This document shows, piece by piece, positions 44,295 to 52,968 of a DNA stretch of 64,000 bases. The notes below the pieces were generated by a model. The model did no database searches. It saw only the letters and a list, made by a program, of their open reading frames with translations, and had not been told where the DNA came from. The DNA is from Eudoraea adriatica DSM 19308 (GTDB lineage Bacteria; Bacteroidota; Bacteroidia; Flavobacteriales; Flavobacteriaceae). The stretch is taken from positions 310,001-374,000 of the forward strand of contig NZ_KB907547.1 of the NCBI RefSeq assembly GCF_000382125.1, given 5' to 3'. Position 1 is the stretch's first letter, and the number at the start of each line of letters is the position of its first letter. A program made the translations under genes and the position numbers.

Positions 44295-45629
44295 CTATCT
44301 GTCAAAAGTGAGTCTTTTAGCATTTCTGAAACTCGAAAATTCTCCATTATTATAGGCTAAATGCCCATTTACAAAAGTTTGTGTGACTTTTGTTCTAAAT
44401 CTTGTACTATCAAAGGGCGACCATGCGCATTTATATAAAATATTGTTTTTAGCAACAGTCCATGGTGAGTTCATATCTACTATAGCCAAATCTGCATAAT
44501 AACCCTCTTTTATAAACCCTCGTTTTGCAATTTGAAATAGCTTTGCGGGATTATGGCACATTTTTTCAACCACTTTATCTATAGTAATAATTCCGTCCAG
44601 TGTTTTCTCCAGCATAGCAGCTAATGCATGCTGCACAAGAGGACCTCCGGAGGGTGCATTCATATAAGAGTTATGTTTTTCTTCTAAGGTATGTGGTGCA
44701 TGGTCTGTGGCCACAACATCAATTCTATCATCCAGCAGAGCCTGCCATAATTTATCTCTGTCTGCAGAGGTTTTAACAGCAGGGTTCCATTTAATTAACG
44801 TTCCCTTCTCTGAATAATCCTTATCGGAAAACCATAGATGATGAATGCATACTTCTGCTGTAATCTTTTTTTGTTCTAAAGGAATGTCATTCCTGAAAAG
44901 CGCTGTTTCTTTTCCGGTAGAAACATGGAAAACGTGTAATCTGGCCCCTGTTTTCTCTGCAAGGGCAATTGCACGGGATGAAGAAAGGTAACAAGCTTGC
45001 TCACTTCGAATTAAAGGATGGTATTCCACGGGTATATCATCGCCATATATCGCCTTATATTTCTGTGTGTTTTCTCTGACGGTCTTTTCATCTTCGCAAT
45101 GGACAGAAATTACCAGTTCTGTATTCTTAAATATTTTTTCAAGAACTTCCTCATCATCCACCAGCATATTTCCTGTAGAAGACCCCAGAAATAACTTTAT
45201 GCCTGAACAGGCATACCTATCAAGTTTTTTTATTTCCTCCAGATTATCATTGGTGCCACCGAACAAAAAGGAATAATTGGCATATGATTTCTTTGAAGCT
45301 ATTTCAAATTTTTGCTCCAGTTTTTCAATAGTAGTTGTTTGTGGCTTCGTATTGGGTTGCTCCATATAAGAAGTTATTCCACCTGCAATTGCAGCCCTGC
45401 TCTCTGACTCTATATCCCCTTTGTGTGTAAGCCCGGGCTCTCTAAAATGCACCTGATCATCTATTATTCCCGGTAAAACAATCTTCCCGCCTGCGTCAAG
45501 AATTTCTGCGTTTTTTGAAGAAAGATTACTCCCGATTTTTGCGATAATCTCATCTTGAATTAAAATATCTGACTCAAATCTTAACCCTTCATTTATGATT
45601 ACAGCATTTTTAATGAGTGTTTTACCCAT
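44295..45629 (-). CDS. pyrC: Dihydroorotase, Bacteroidota type
   Basis: A 444-residue amidohydrolase of pyrimidine synthesis, converting carbamoyl-aspartate to dihydroorotate. The segment IDDQVHFREPGLTHKGD corresponds to the family D-x-H-x-H-x-R metal motif, but the first histidine is Gln59; His61 is kept. VATDHAPHTLEEK, with the catalytic Asp, is intact. Gln at this position may be a lineage trait. An allantoinase-like activity is possible but less likely. Confidence 0.88.
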   Translation of the reverse strand: MGKTLIKNAVIINEGLRFESDILIQDEIIAKIGSNLSSKNAEILDAGGKIVLPGIIDDQVHFREPGLTHKGDIESESRAAIAGGITSYMEQPNTKPQTTTIEKLEQKFEIASKKSYANYSFLFGGTNDNLEEIKKLDRYACSGIKLFLGSSTGNMLVDDEEVLEKIFKNTELVISVHCEDEKTVRENTQKYKAIYGDDIPVEYHPLIRSEQACYLSSSRAIALAEKTGARLHVFHVSTGKETALFRNDIPLEQKKITAEVCIHHLWFSDKDYSEKGTLIKWNPAVKTSADRDKLWQALLDDRIDVVATDHAPHTLEEKHNSYMNAPSGGPLVQHALAAMLEKTLDGIITIDKVVEKMCHNPAKLFQIAKRGFIKEGYYADLAIVDMNSPWTVAKNNILYKCAWSPFDSTRFRTKVTQTFVNGHLAYNNGEFSSFRNAKRLTFDR

Positions 45630-45632
45630 AAC

Positions 45633-46355
45633 TTAAATTTTGGTAAATAAACTTCTAAATTTCATATTGATAACTCCAAATACGGCTTCCCAGATAATTG
45701 AAGAACTCATCTTGGACTTCCCTTTCTCGCGATCTGTAAAAATGATGGAGACTTCTTCAATTTTAAATTTTTTGAGGTATGCTCTAAATTTCATTTCTAT
45801 CTGAAAAGCGTATCCAACAAATTTTACGGTATCAAGGTTTATAGCCTCTAAAACTTTCCTTTTATAACAGACAAAGCCTGCTGTAGGGTCATGAACTCGC
45901 ATGCCTGTAATTAATTTTACATAAAAAGAAGCGCCATAGGACAACAAGACTCTATAAAGTGGCCAGTTAACCACATTTACTCCTTTCTTATAGCGCGATC
46001 CAATTGCCAAATCTGCCCCATTTATACAGGCCCGGTATAATCTTTGCAGGTCTGAAGGCCTGTGTGAAAAATCGGCATCCATTTCAAAAATATATTCGTA
46101 TTTTCTTGCCAATGCCCACTTAAATCCATGAATATAGGCAGTTCCCAAACCAGATTTCTCTTTTCTTACTTCAAGAAATAACCGCAAGGGATATTTCTTT
46201 TGTAATTCAATGACCTTATTGGCTGTACCATCGGGTGAATTGTCATCCACTATAAGGATATCAAATTCCTTTTTAAGTTGAAAAACCTCATGGATGATAG
46301 CCTCAATATTTTCAATTTCATTAAACGTTGGAATTATTACTAGGCTATCTGACAT
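45633..46355 (-). CDS. Polyprenyl-phosphate mannosyltransferase-like GT2 (DPM1-like)
   Basis: A 240-residue family 2 glycosyltransferase like dolichol-phosphate mannose synthase. VIIPTFNEIENIE starts the fold, the DDNSPDGT loop follows, and the metal-binding DxD is in EMDADFSH. The length fits the soluble bacterial form without extra membrane domains. It would transfer a sugar to polyprenyl phosphate; the neighbouring GT39 enzyme could use the product. It is the first gene of the operon with pyrC and DUF4296. Confidence 0.9.
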   Translation of the reverse strand: MSDSLVIIPTFNEIENIEAIIHEVFQLKKEFDILIVDDNSPDGTANKVIELQKKYPLRLFLEVRKEKSGLGTAYIHGFKWALARKYEYIFEMDADFSHRPSDLQRLYRACINGADLAIGSRYKKGVNVVNWPLYRVLLSYGASFYVKLITGMRVHDPTAGFVCYKRKVLEAINLDTVKFVGYAFQIEMKFRAYLKKFKIEEVSIIFTDREKGKSKMSSSIIWEAVFGVINMKFRSLFTKI

Positions 46356-46375
46356 TTGGTTTTTGGCAATTTCAA

Positions 46376-46407
46376 CAAAAATACTACTTTAAAAGGTCTG
46401 GCAGAAA
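46376..46407 (-). promoter_or_regulatory. Candidate promoter of the dpm1-pyrC-DUF4296 operon
   Basis: The minus strand reads TTTC, a 20-base spacer, and TATTTTTG (46376-46383), matching TAnnTTTG. It lies about 20 bases upstream of the first gene. Confidence 0.45.
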
Positions 46408-46461
46408 ATACGAAAGTAATTTTATCGTTTCTTTAAAGGAATTAATTAGTGCTATTATTTG

Positions 46462-46469
46462 TAATTTTG
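46462..46469 (+). promoter_or_regulatory. Candidate -7 box (TAATTTTG) of the GT39 operon
   Basis: TAATTTTG matches TAnnTTTG and lies 19 bases upstream of the GT39 start, implying a very short leader. No -33 match at normal spacing. Confidence 0.35.
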
Positions 46470-46488
46470 AACCGAATAGGCAACCGGA

Positions 46489-48153
46489 ATGAAACTCAAA
46501 CTACCCAGAATTTTCCTTTACTTATTGGTATTAATTTTTATACTAAACCTATTACAGGCTTATTTTACTGAGCTGATATTTGACGAAGCCTACTATTGGT
46601 ATTACGCACAGAACATGGCATGGGGCTACTTTGATCATCCGCCTATGGTTGCTTTGATGATAAAGATAAGCAGCCTTTTTTTTAGTGGAGAGCTTGGAGT
46701 TAGATTTATAAGTACTCTATTTTCTGCAGGCACTTATATTGCTCTCTGGTTTTTATTTGATAACAAAGAAAAGAATAAATATATACGCCATTATTTTGTG
46801 TTGATTTTCTCAATGACCCTTATCCATGCCTATGGCTTCCTAACACTTCCCGATACACCTTTACTTTTTTTTACTGCTTTATTCTTATTGTTTTACAAGA
46901 AATTTTTAAAGTCGCCTTCCATAGGGATATCAATTATTTTGGGACTTGCTATGGCTGCTTTAATGTACAGCAAGTACCATGCTGTCCTGGTCATACTATT
47001 TGTGCTGGCATCTAATCTGCGCCTTGTCTTTAACAAATATGCCTGGCTTTCTGTACTGGTTTCACTGATATGTTATACACCCCATTTTATATGGCTTATT
47101 AATAATGACTTTATTTCTATTAAGTACCACTTGTTCGAAAGGCCAAACAGGGCTTATGAATTTGGGGATTTTACGGTGGGGTTTTTTATCAACCTCATGG
47201 TAATATTCGGATTAACGTTTCCATGGATATACAGAGCCTTATTAAAAACAAATAATAATGATAAATTCAATAAAGCTCTTCTGTTTTTAATCTATGGAAT
47301 AATTGCTTTCTTTTTTATTTCCAGTTTTAACAGACGTGTACAAACACAATGGTTAATTGTTATTTGCATACCCATGATCGTAGTTGTATACAATCAAATA
47401 CTCAAGGATAGGGTTACCCGAAAATGGATTTATATCCTGGGGATGGCAAACATTGTAATTTTAATGTTCCTTAGAATAGGGTTGATTTACCCCCCTCTTT
47501 TTCCAATTGTCTATGAAACACATGGAAATAAAGATTGGGTAAATGAAATTAGCTCACAAGTAGGATCAATTCCTGTAATATTTGAAAATTCCTATACGAA
47601 AGCACCAATGTATTCCTTCTATTCCGGCAATACCTCCTATTCACTCAATAATATCAGGTACAGGCAAAACCAGTTTACTTTAGACGAGTCGGAAAACCTT
47701 GTTCAGGGACAAAAGGTCATTTATATCTCAAGGTTTATGGATGAGGGTGACATTTCTTATTACGATGCAAAAGGTGATAAGCACTATGGCATCTATATAG
47801 ATGATTTTGAATCTTTTCGAAAGTTGAGAACCATTATTGACGAGCCTGTTGAGTTGCTGGAAAACAAATATTTAGACTTTAAAATATACAATCCATACGC
47901 AACCGATATAGAAATCTCCAAATTAGAATTTGGAGTAGTTTTTCTTAACAAATACAAAAACTTCAGAGAAGTACAAAAATCTGAAGCAAGGCCCTCCCAT
48001 GAAAATATGAGTATACTGAAATCTAAAGATACAACCAGCTTTAAAATTTTAATGCCAGAACCTAAAATTAATGATGCCTACTTTTTTAAGATTAGCATTT
48101 CTGAAAACGGACTTTATTGGGGTATAAACGGGGAAAACGTTAAATTGCCTTAA
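46489..48153 (+). CDS. GT39/ArnT-like membrane glycosyltransferase
   Basis: A 554-residue membrane protein with about 10-12 helices and a soluble C-terminal region from about residue 350. The N-terminal loop (FDEAYYWYYAQNMAWGYFDHPP) carries the acidic residues typical of the PMT/ArnT catalytic loop. Such enzymes transfer a sugar from a polyprenyl-phosphate donor to protein or lipid at the outer face of the inner membrane. The divergent DPM1-like gene could supply the donor. It overlaps the next gene by one base. Confidence 0.85.
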   Translation: MKLKLPRIFLYLLVLIFILNLLQAYFTELIFDEAYYWYYAQNMAWGYFDHPPMVALMIKISSLFFSGELGVRFISTLFSAGTYIALWFLFDNKEKNKYIRHYFVLIFSMTLIHAYGFLTLPDTPLLFFTALFLLFYKKFLKSPSIGISIILGLAMAALMYSKYHAVLVILFVLASNLRLVFNKYAWLSVLVSLICYTPHFIWLINNDFISIKYHLFERPNRAYEFGDFTVGFFINLMVIFGLTFPWIYRALLKTNNNDKFNKALLFLIYGIIAFFFISSFNRRVQTQWLIVICIPMIVVVYNQILKDRVTRKWIYILGMANIVILMFLRIGLIYPPLFPIVYETHGNKDWVNEISSQVGSIPVIFENSYTKAPMYSFYSGNTSYSLNNIRYRQNQFTLDESENLVQGQKVIYISRFMDEGDISYYDAKGDKHYGIYIDDFESFRKLRTIIDEPVELLENKYLDFKIYNPYATDIEISKLEFGVVFLNKYKNFREVQKSEARPSHENMSILKSKDTTSFKILMPEPKINDAYFFKISISENGLYWGINGENVKLP

Positions 48154-48818
48154 TGGAACCTGTTCAAAGAGTAATTCATAACATAAACTGGATAACGATC
48201 ATTATCTTTTCCAGCATTCTCTGTATAGTAATTGCAAAGAATTTGTTTTATAACAGGTTCCTGAATTTTATGATTCTTCCTTTTAATAACAAGTATATTT
48301 TTATGTATAATAAAAAGGATAAACTAATAAACTGGTTCAACATTTTTTTTACACTATTCCAGTTACTAAATTTTTCACTTTTTATTTACTACGCTTCAAA
48401 TATTTTGTCTAATTCAAATAGTGACCTGTATTTTTTAGTTTTTTCAATTATTCTGGGGTTTCTGGTTTTATTTTTATTTGGGAAAATATTACTCCAACTG
48501 GGTAGTGGTTTTATCTTTAATAATAATAAAATAATATCCGAATTCATTTTTAAAAAACTATCCTACCTTAACTTCAGCAGTATCATCATGTTAGCGGCAA
48601 ATATTGTCCTTACTTATGTGTTTAAGGACTCTAAAATAGTTGTATTTGTCAGCATATTCCTGGTTGTAGTTGTAAATATTATTGGTTGGATAACAATTAT
48701 AAAAAATTATCAAAAAATAATCTCCGGTTACTTTTTCTATTTTATTTTGTACCTTTGCGCACTCGAAATTGCACCCTTTGTAATCATCGCAAATTATCTA
48801 AAAGATCAAGGTATATGA
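48153..48818 (+). CDS. DUF4271 membrane protein
   Basis: A 221-residue protein with about six hydrophobic segments, matching the DUF4271 family seen in Bacteroidota next to uroporphyrinogen-III synthase. It is strongly AT-rich compared with its neighbours. It shares one base with the GT39 gene and 4 bases with hemD, so the three genes are probably translationally coupled. The function is unknown. Confidence 0.8.
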   Translation: MEPVQRVIHNINWITIIIFSSILCIVIAKNLFYNRFLNFMILPFNNKYIFMYNKKDKLINWFNIFFTLFQLLNFSLFIYYASNILSNSNSDLYFLVFSIILGFLVLFLFGKILLQLGSGFIFNNNKIISEFIFKKLSYLNFSSIIMLAANIVLTYVFKDSKIVVFVSIFLVVVVNIIGWITIIKNYQKIISGYFFYFILYLCALEIAPFVIIANYLKDQGI

Positions 48819-49561
48819 AGATAAAAACGATTTTGGTATCACAACCAGAACCAAAAATGGAAAATTCTCCATACCTAAGGTTAATTGAAAAGGAAAAAGT
48901 AAAGGTAGACTTTAGGCCATTTATACATGTTGAAGGGGTAGAAGCCAAGATTGTAAGGCAGCAAAAGATAGATCTTAAAAATTATACGGCTATAATCCTT
49001 ACCAGCAGGAATTCTGTTGACCATTTTTTTAGAATAGCGGAAGAAATGCGTTTTAAGGTACCCGATACCATGAAATACTTTTGCCAATCTGAGGCAGTGG
49101 CTTATTATCTTCAGAAATATGTTGTTTACAGGAAACGTAAAATTTATGTAGGTAAAAGAAATTTTAGTGAATTACTGCACTTGTTTAAAAAATATAAAGA
49201 AGAATCCTATTTACTGCCTTCTTCTGATGTATTAAAACCTAGCATCCCCAATACATTGAATGAACTTGGAGTGAATTGGGATCGAGGTATTTTTTATAAA
49301 ACGGTTATAAGTGATCTTTCTGATTTAAGAAATGTCTACTATGATGTTCTCGTATTTTTTAGTCCCTCCGGAATAGAATCATTGCTTAAAAATTTTCCGG
49401 ACTTCGAGCAAAAAGACACGAGGATTGCGGTCTTTGGAAATTCAACTGTGGTTGCGGCAACGGATGCTGGCCTGCGAATAGATATCCAGGCCCCTACTCC
49501 GGAAACACCTTCCATGACTATGGCTTTACAGAAGTATATTACCAGTGTCAACAAAAAATAA
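48815..49561 (+). CDS. hemD: Uroporphyrinogen-III synthase
   Basis: A 248-residue enzyme of the HemD fold, closing hydroxymethylbilane to uroporphyrinogen III for haem. The start MKIKTILVSQPEPK was chosen; it overlaps the DUF4271 stop by 4 bases, and the longer frame reading from 48686 lies inside that gene. Fold landmarks are ILTSRNSVDHFF, the FFSPSGIESLL segment and the C-terminal PTPETPSMTMALQKY. HemD is poorly conserved, so the assignment rests on these and on context. Confidence 0.82.
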   Translation: MKIKTILVSQPEPKMENSPYLRLIEKEKVKVDFRPFIHVEGVEAKIVRQQKIDLKNYTAIILTSRNSVDHFFRIAEEMRFKVPDTMKYFCQSEAVAYYLQKYVVYRKRKIYVGKRNFSELLHLFKKYKEESYLLPSSDVLKPSIPNTLNELGVNWDRGIFYKTVISDLSDLRNVYYDVLVFFSPSGIESLLKNFPDFEQKDTRIAVFGNSTVVAATDAGLRIDIQAPTPETPSMTMALQKYITSVNKK

Positions 49562-49571
49562 AAACTAAATT

Positions 49572-49600
49572 AAAAAGGTCTCATTTACTGAGACCTTTTT
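49572..49600. terminator. Bidirectional terminator after hemD
   Basis: A perfect 12-base stem (49572-49583 and 49589-49600) with loop TTTAC. It starts with AAAAA and ends with TTTTT, so it has a T tail in both directions. It closes the GT39-DUF4271-hemD operon. Confidence 0.88.
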
Positions 49601-49782
49601 AACTGGTAGTAATAGCATGTGGCACACCCGGCCTGATAACTTGGCTGGCTTGATGTTTAATGAGTACAAAGGCAGGGTAGCCCAAAACAAAATTATATCC
49701 CCCCCGGCCCCGGCTAAATTTTAAGTATTTATTGCTAAAACCTTCTGATTTCCAAGCCAATCAGTAATTTGATGAATCCGGG

Positions 49783-50169
49783 TTATTTAAATTTTTTACA
49801 TGCCTGATACCCTAAAAGTATCCAGCCAATAATCAATAGCAGGCCCCCGATTGGGGTTATAATGCCTATTGTTTTAAAATCAAAGCCGGTAAGACTATTC
49901 GTAGCGAGGAAATAGATTGAAAATGAGAAAAAAATAATCCCCGAAACAATAAAATAAAACACCACTTTTTTTTCTTTGCCTGGAATACTTTTTATACTTC
50001 CAAGAATAAGTAGTAATAGCGCGTGATACATTTGATACGTAACCCCGGTCTTAAAAGTCTCTTTTTCGCTTGCAGTGATTAGGTCATCCAGGCCATGAGC
50101 CGCAAATGCACCCAGTATTACCGCCAAAACAGCAAAGAAAACCCCCGTACAGAAAATTGTTTTGTTCAT
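49783..50169 (-). CDS. DUF423 membrane protein
   Basis: A 128-residue protein with four hydrophobic segments and the DUF423 opening (AVILGAFAAHGLDD) and ending (GGLLLIIGWILLGYQA). Its function is unknown. It is separated from hemD by 221 bases, which hold the terminator and nothing else recognised. Confidence 0.88.
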   Translation of the reverse strand: MNKTIFCTGVFFAVLAVILGAFAAHGLDDLITASEKETFKTGVTYQMYHALLLLILGSIKSIPGKEKKVVFYFIVSGIIFFSFSIYFLATNSLTGFDFKTIGIITPIGGLLLIIGWILLGYQACKKFK

Positions 50170-50189
50170 AACTTAAATGGCCATATTTC

Positions 50190-50217
50190 TTGTAAATGTA
50201 ACAATTTGATACCTTAG
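50190..50217 (+). promoter_or_regulatory. Candidate promoter of the saccharopine dehydrogenase gene
   Basis: TTG (50190-50192), 17 bases, then TACCTTAG (50210-50217), one mismatch from TAnnTTTG. It lies 33 bases upstream of the start. Confidence 0.35.
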
Positions 50218-50250
50218 TCCTCGCAATAGTTTGTATAGAAAATAAGTTAA

Positions 50251-51624
50251 ATGTCACGAAAAATATTAGTCATTGGGGCAGGCAAATCCACCTCCTATTT
50301 GTTGGATTACTTGCTGGAAAAAGCAGATTCGGAAAATCTATTTTTAACTATAGGAGATCTGAATCCCGGAATAGTTCCTGATGAAATAAAAAACAATCCT
50401 TCATGCAAAGTTATTAGGTTAGATATTTTTGAGGATGATGAAAGGGATATGGCTATTAAAAACTCAGATATTGTCATTTCCATGCTCCCGGCCCGTTTTC
50501 ACATAAAAGTTGCTGAAGATTGTATTCGCTTAAAAAAACATATGGTTACTGCCTCATATGTAAGTGAAGAAATTAAAAAATTAGACGCTTCTGCCAAAAA
50601 AAATGGTTTGGTATTTATGAATGAAATTGGCCTGGACCCGGGCATTGATCATATGAGTGCAATGCAGTTTATAAACAAAATCAGGGACAAAGGAGGCAAA
50701 ATGTTATTGTTTGAATCGTTTACCGGCGGCCTGGTTGCTCCGGAGAGTGATACTAACCTGTGGAATTATAAATTTACATGGAATCCCAGAAATGTTGTTA
50801 TTGCCGGTCAAGGTGGAGCCGCTAAATTTATACAGGAGGGCACATACAAATATATTCCTTATCATAAACTATTCAGGAGAACAGAATTTATGAAGATTGA
50901 AGGTTATGGGACCTTTGAAGCATATGCTAACAGAGATTCTTTGAAATACAGGGAAGCTTATGGCTTAGAGAAAGCACTAACTCTCTACAGAGGCACTATG
51001 CGACGTGTTGGTTTCTCCAAAGCCTGGAACATGTTCGTTCAACTGGGCATGACGGATGATAGCTATACTATAGAAAATTCTGATGGAATGTCCTACCGGG
51101 AATTTACCAATCTTTTTTTACCCTATTCACCAACCGACTCGGTTGAACTTAAACTAAGGCATTATCTCAAAATAGATCAGGATGATATTATGTGGGAAAA
51201 ACTGCTGGAATTAAGCCTTTTCGATTCAAAAAAAACTATCCACATAAAAAATGCTACTCCCGCGCAAATGCTGCAAAAAATATTGGAAGACAGCTGGACG
51301 ATGGAGCATGACGATAAAGATATGATTGTCATGTATCATAAGTTCGGATATGAATTAGATGGGAAAAAACAACAACTTGATGCAAATATGGTGGTGATCG
51401 GTGAAAATCATACCCATACGGCAATGGCCAAAACAGTTGGCTTACCGGTGGCTATTGCTACCTTACTGATATTGAATAAAAAAATTACAACTCCGGGAGT
51501 CCAAATTCCTATTTTAAAGGAAGTGTATGAGCCTATCTTAGAGGAGCTGGCAACCTATGGCGTAGTTTTTAAGGAGTATAAAAAACCCTATTTGGGTTAT
51601 AATCCTGATTCCGTAGCGGGTTAA
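50251..51624 (+). CDS. Saccharopine dehydrogenase-family protein
   Basis: A 457-residue protein with an N-terminal NAD(P) domain (LVIGAGKSTSYLLDYLL) and a C-terminal saccharopine-dehydrogenase domain. VISMLPARFH and EIGLDPGIDHMSAMQ are typical. It probably acts in lysine breakdown (saccharopine to 2-aminoadipate semialdehyde and glutamate). An Lrp-type regulator follows 49 bases later on the same strand, as suits an amino-acid gene. Confidence 0.88.
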   Translation: MSRKILVIGAGKSTSYLLDYLLEKADSENLFLTIGDLNPGIVPDEIKNNPSCKVIRLDIFEDDERDMAIKNSDIVISMLPARFHIKVAEDCIRLKKHMVTASYVSEEIKKLDASAKKNGLVFMNEIGLDPGIDHMSAMQFINKIRDKGGKMLLFESFTGGLVAPESDTNLWNYKFTWNPRNVVIAGQGGAAKFIQEGTYKYIPYHKLFRRTEFMKIEGYGTFEAYANRDSLKYREAYGLEKALTLYRGTMRRVGFSKAWNMFVQLGMTDDSYTIENSDGMSYREFTNLFLPYSPTDSVELKLRHYLKIDQDDIMWEKLLELSLFDSKKTIHIKNATPAQMLQKILEDSWTMEHDDKDMIVMYHKFGYELDGKKQQLDANMVVIGENHTHTAMAKTVGLPVAIATLLILNKKITTPGVQIPILKEVYEPILEELATYGVVFKEYKKPYLGYNPDSVAG

Positions 51625-51673
51625 TATTTGAAACTATTTTTGGTATATTTAGATATTAAATGCAAGCCAGTTC

Positions 51674-52144
51674 ATGAAATCAGGTAATGAAAATATAAAA
51701 ATTGATGGGATTGATAAAAAAATCCTAAGGTACTTAATGCAGGATGCCAGAAAACCAATACTGGAAATTGCGAGAAATATTGGGATTTCCGGTGCTGCAA
51801 TTCACCAAAGACTGCGAAAACTCGAAAAGTCAGGTCTTATTGCCGGATCCAAGTTTATTGTGAACCCAAAAGTTTTGGGTTATACAACCATGGCATACAT
51901 AGGTATTTTCCTGGATAAGGCTATGAGTAATCCTGTTGCCGTTAAACAATTAGAAAAAATACCTGAAGTGCTGGAATGCCATTATACAACAGGCAATTGG
52001 TCTATCCTTGTAAAAGTTTTATGCAAAGACAATGAACATTTAATGCATTTGTTGAACAAAAAAATTCAGCAGATTGAGGGTGTTTCGAGAACAGAGACCT
52101 TCATATCACTGGATCAGCAGATAGACCGCCAAATTACTATTTAA
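51674..52144 (+). CDS. Lrp/AsnC-family transcriptional regulator
   Basis: A 156-residue regulator with an N-terminal helix-turn-helix (about 14-60: ILEIARNIGISGAAIHQRLRKLEKSGLI) and a C-terminal RAM ligand-binding domain. Such proteins sense amino acids. Its neighbours are saccharopine dehydrogenase upstream and alanine dehydrogenase 0.8 kb downstream; both are plausible targets. Confidence 0.9.
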   Translation: MKSGNENIKIDGIDKKILRYLMQDARKPILEIARNIGISGAAIHQRLRKLEKSGLIAGSKFIVNPKVLGYTTMAYIGIFLDKAMSNPVAVKQLEKIPEVLECHYTTGNWSILVKVLCKDNEHLMHLLNKKIQQIEGVSRTETFISLDQQIDRQITI

Positions 52145-52171
52145 CAATTCAACAATATTGAAGCAGTGAAC

Positions 52172-52876
52172 CTAATCTCTTCCACCGAAAACCTGGAATC
52201 CCCAGTATACCAAAGATGCCAGAGATCCAATTGCTGCAACAACGTAGGTTCTCGCCGCCCATTTTAAGGAATCTTCGGAACCTTTATATTCTTCCTGCGA
52301 AACAATGTTCTTCCTTTTTAACCATGCCAAAGCTCTGTTGCTCGCATCATATTCAACGGGAAGAGTAATAAAACTAAATAAAGTGGCAAACCCCATCATT
52401 ATAAGTCCTGCCACGGCAATATAAAAACCGAACTGACCTCCTTGTCCCTCGGTTGAAGCTGCCAGTATAAGCCCTCCAAAGACTACCCATGTAGACATCC
52501 CCGATGTAACACTGACCACAGGAACTAATTTAGATCGTATTGAAAGCCACTCGTAAGCCTGAGCGTGCTGTACAGCATGACCACATTCGTGAGCTGCAAC
52601 AGCCGCTGCGGCTGCATTGCGTTGGTTGTAAACCCCTTCACTCAGATTAACAGTTTTGGTTTTTGGGTTATAATGATCCGTAAGCATTCCGGCAGTCGAG
52701 ACTACTTTGACATCCCTTATACCATGGTCACTTAACATTTGTTCGGCAATTTCCGCACCGCTCATACCATTGCGTAAATGCACTTTAGAATAATATTTAA
52801 ATTTGCTTTTTAGCTTGTTACTTACCAACCAGCTCACCAGGGCTATAGCACCAAGTAATATATAATACATTGTCAT
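52172..52876 (-). CDS. YugP-type zinc metallopeptidase, membrane-bound
   Basis: A 234-residue protein with an N-terminal membrane segment, a zinc motif HECGH (96-100, in AAHECGHAVQHA) and further hydrophobic segments after it. This matches the DUF2268/YugP-type neutral zinc peptidases found in many Bacteroidota and Firmicutes. Its substrate is unknown. Confidence 0.87.
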   Translation of the reverse strand: MTMYYILLGAIALVSWLVSNKLKSKFKYYSKVHLRNGMSGAEIAEQMLSDHGIRDVKVVSTAGMLTDHYNPKTKTVNLSEGVYNQRNAAAAAVAAHECGHAVQHAQAYEWLSIRSKLVPVVSVTSGMSTWVVFGGLILAASTEGQGGQFGFYIAVAGLIMMGFATLFSFITLPVEYDASNRALAWLKRKNIVSQEEYKGSEDSLKWAARTYVVAAIGSLASLVYWGFQVFGGRD

Positions 52877-52913
52877 AATTTCGTTTTTTACTAATTTAAA
52901 AGTAAATATTAGA

Positions 52914-52943
52914 TAACAAAAACCCGGCCAATATTGAGCCGGG
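52914..52943 (-). terminator. Terminator after alanine dehydrogenase
   Basis: CCCGGC and GCCGGG (52923-52928 and 52938-52943) with a loop containing the palindrome CAATATTG. On the minus strand it is followed by TTTTTGTT. It lies 25 bases beyond the ald stop. Confidence 0.85.
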
Positions 52944-52968
52944 GTCTATTTACTGACAAAAAGTACAT

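Noticed and set aside
49601-49782. Possible RNA gene in the GC-rich patch between hemD and DUF423
   Set aside because: No tRNA-like arms, riboswitch core or stable extended fold could be recognised by eye.
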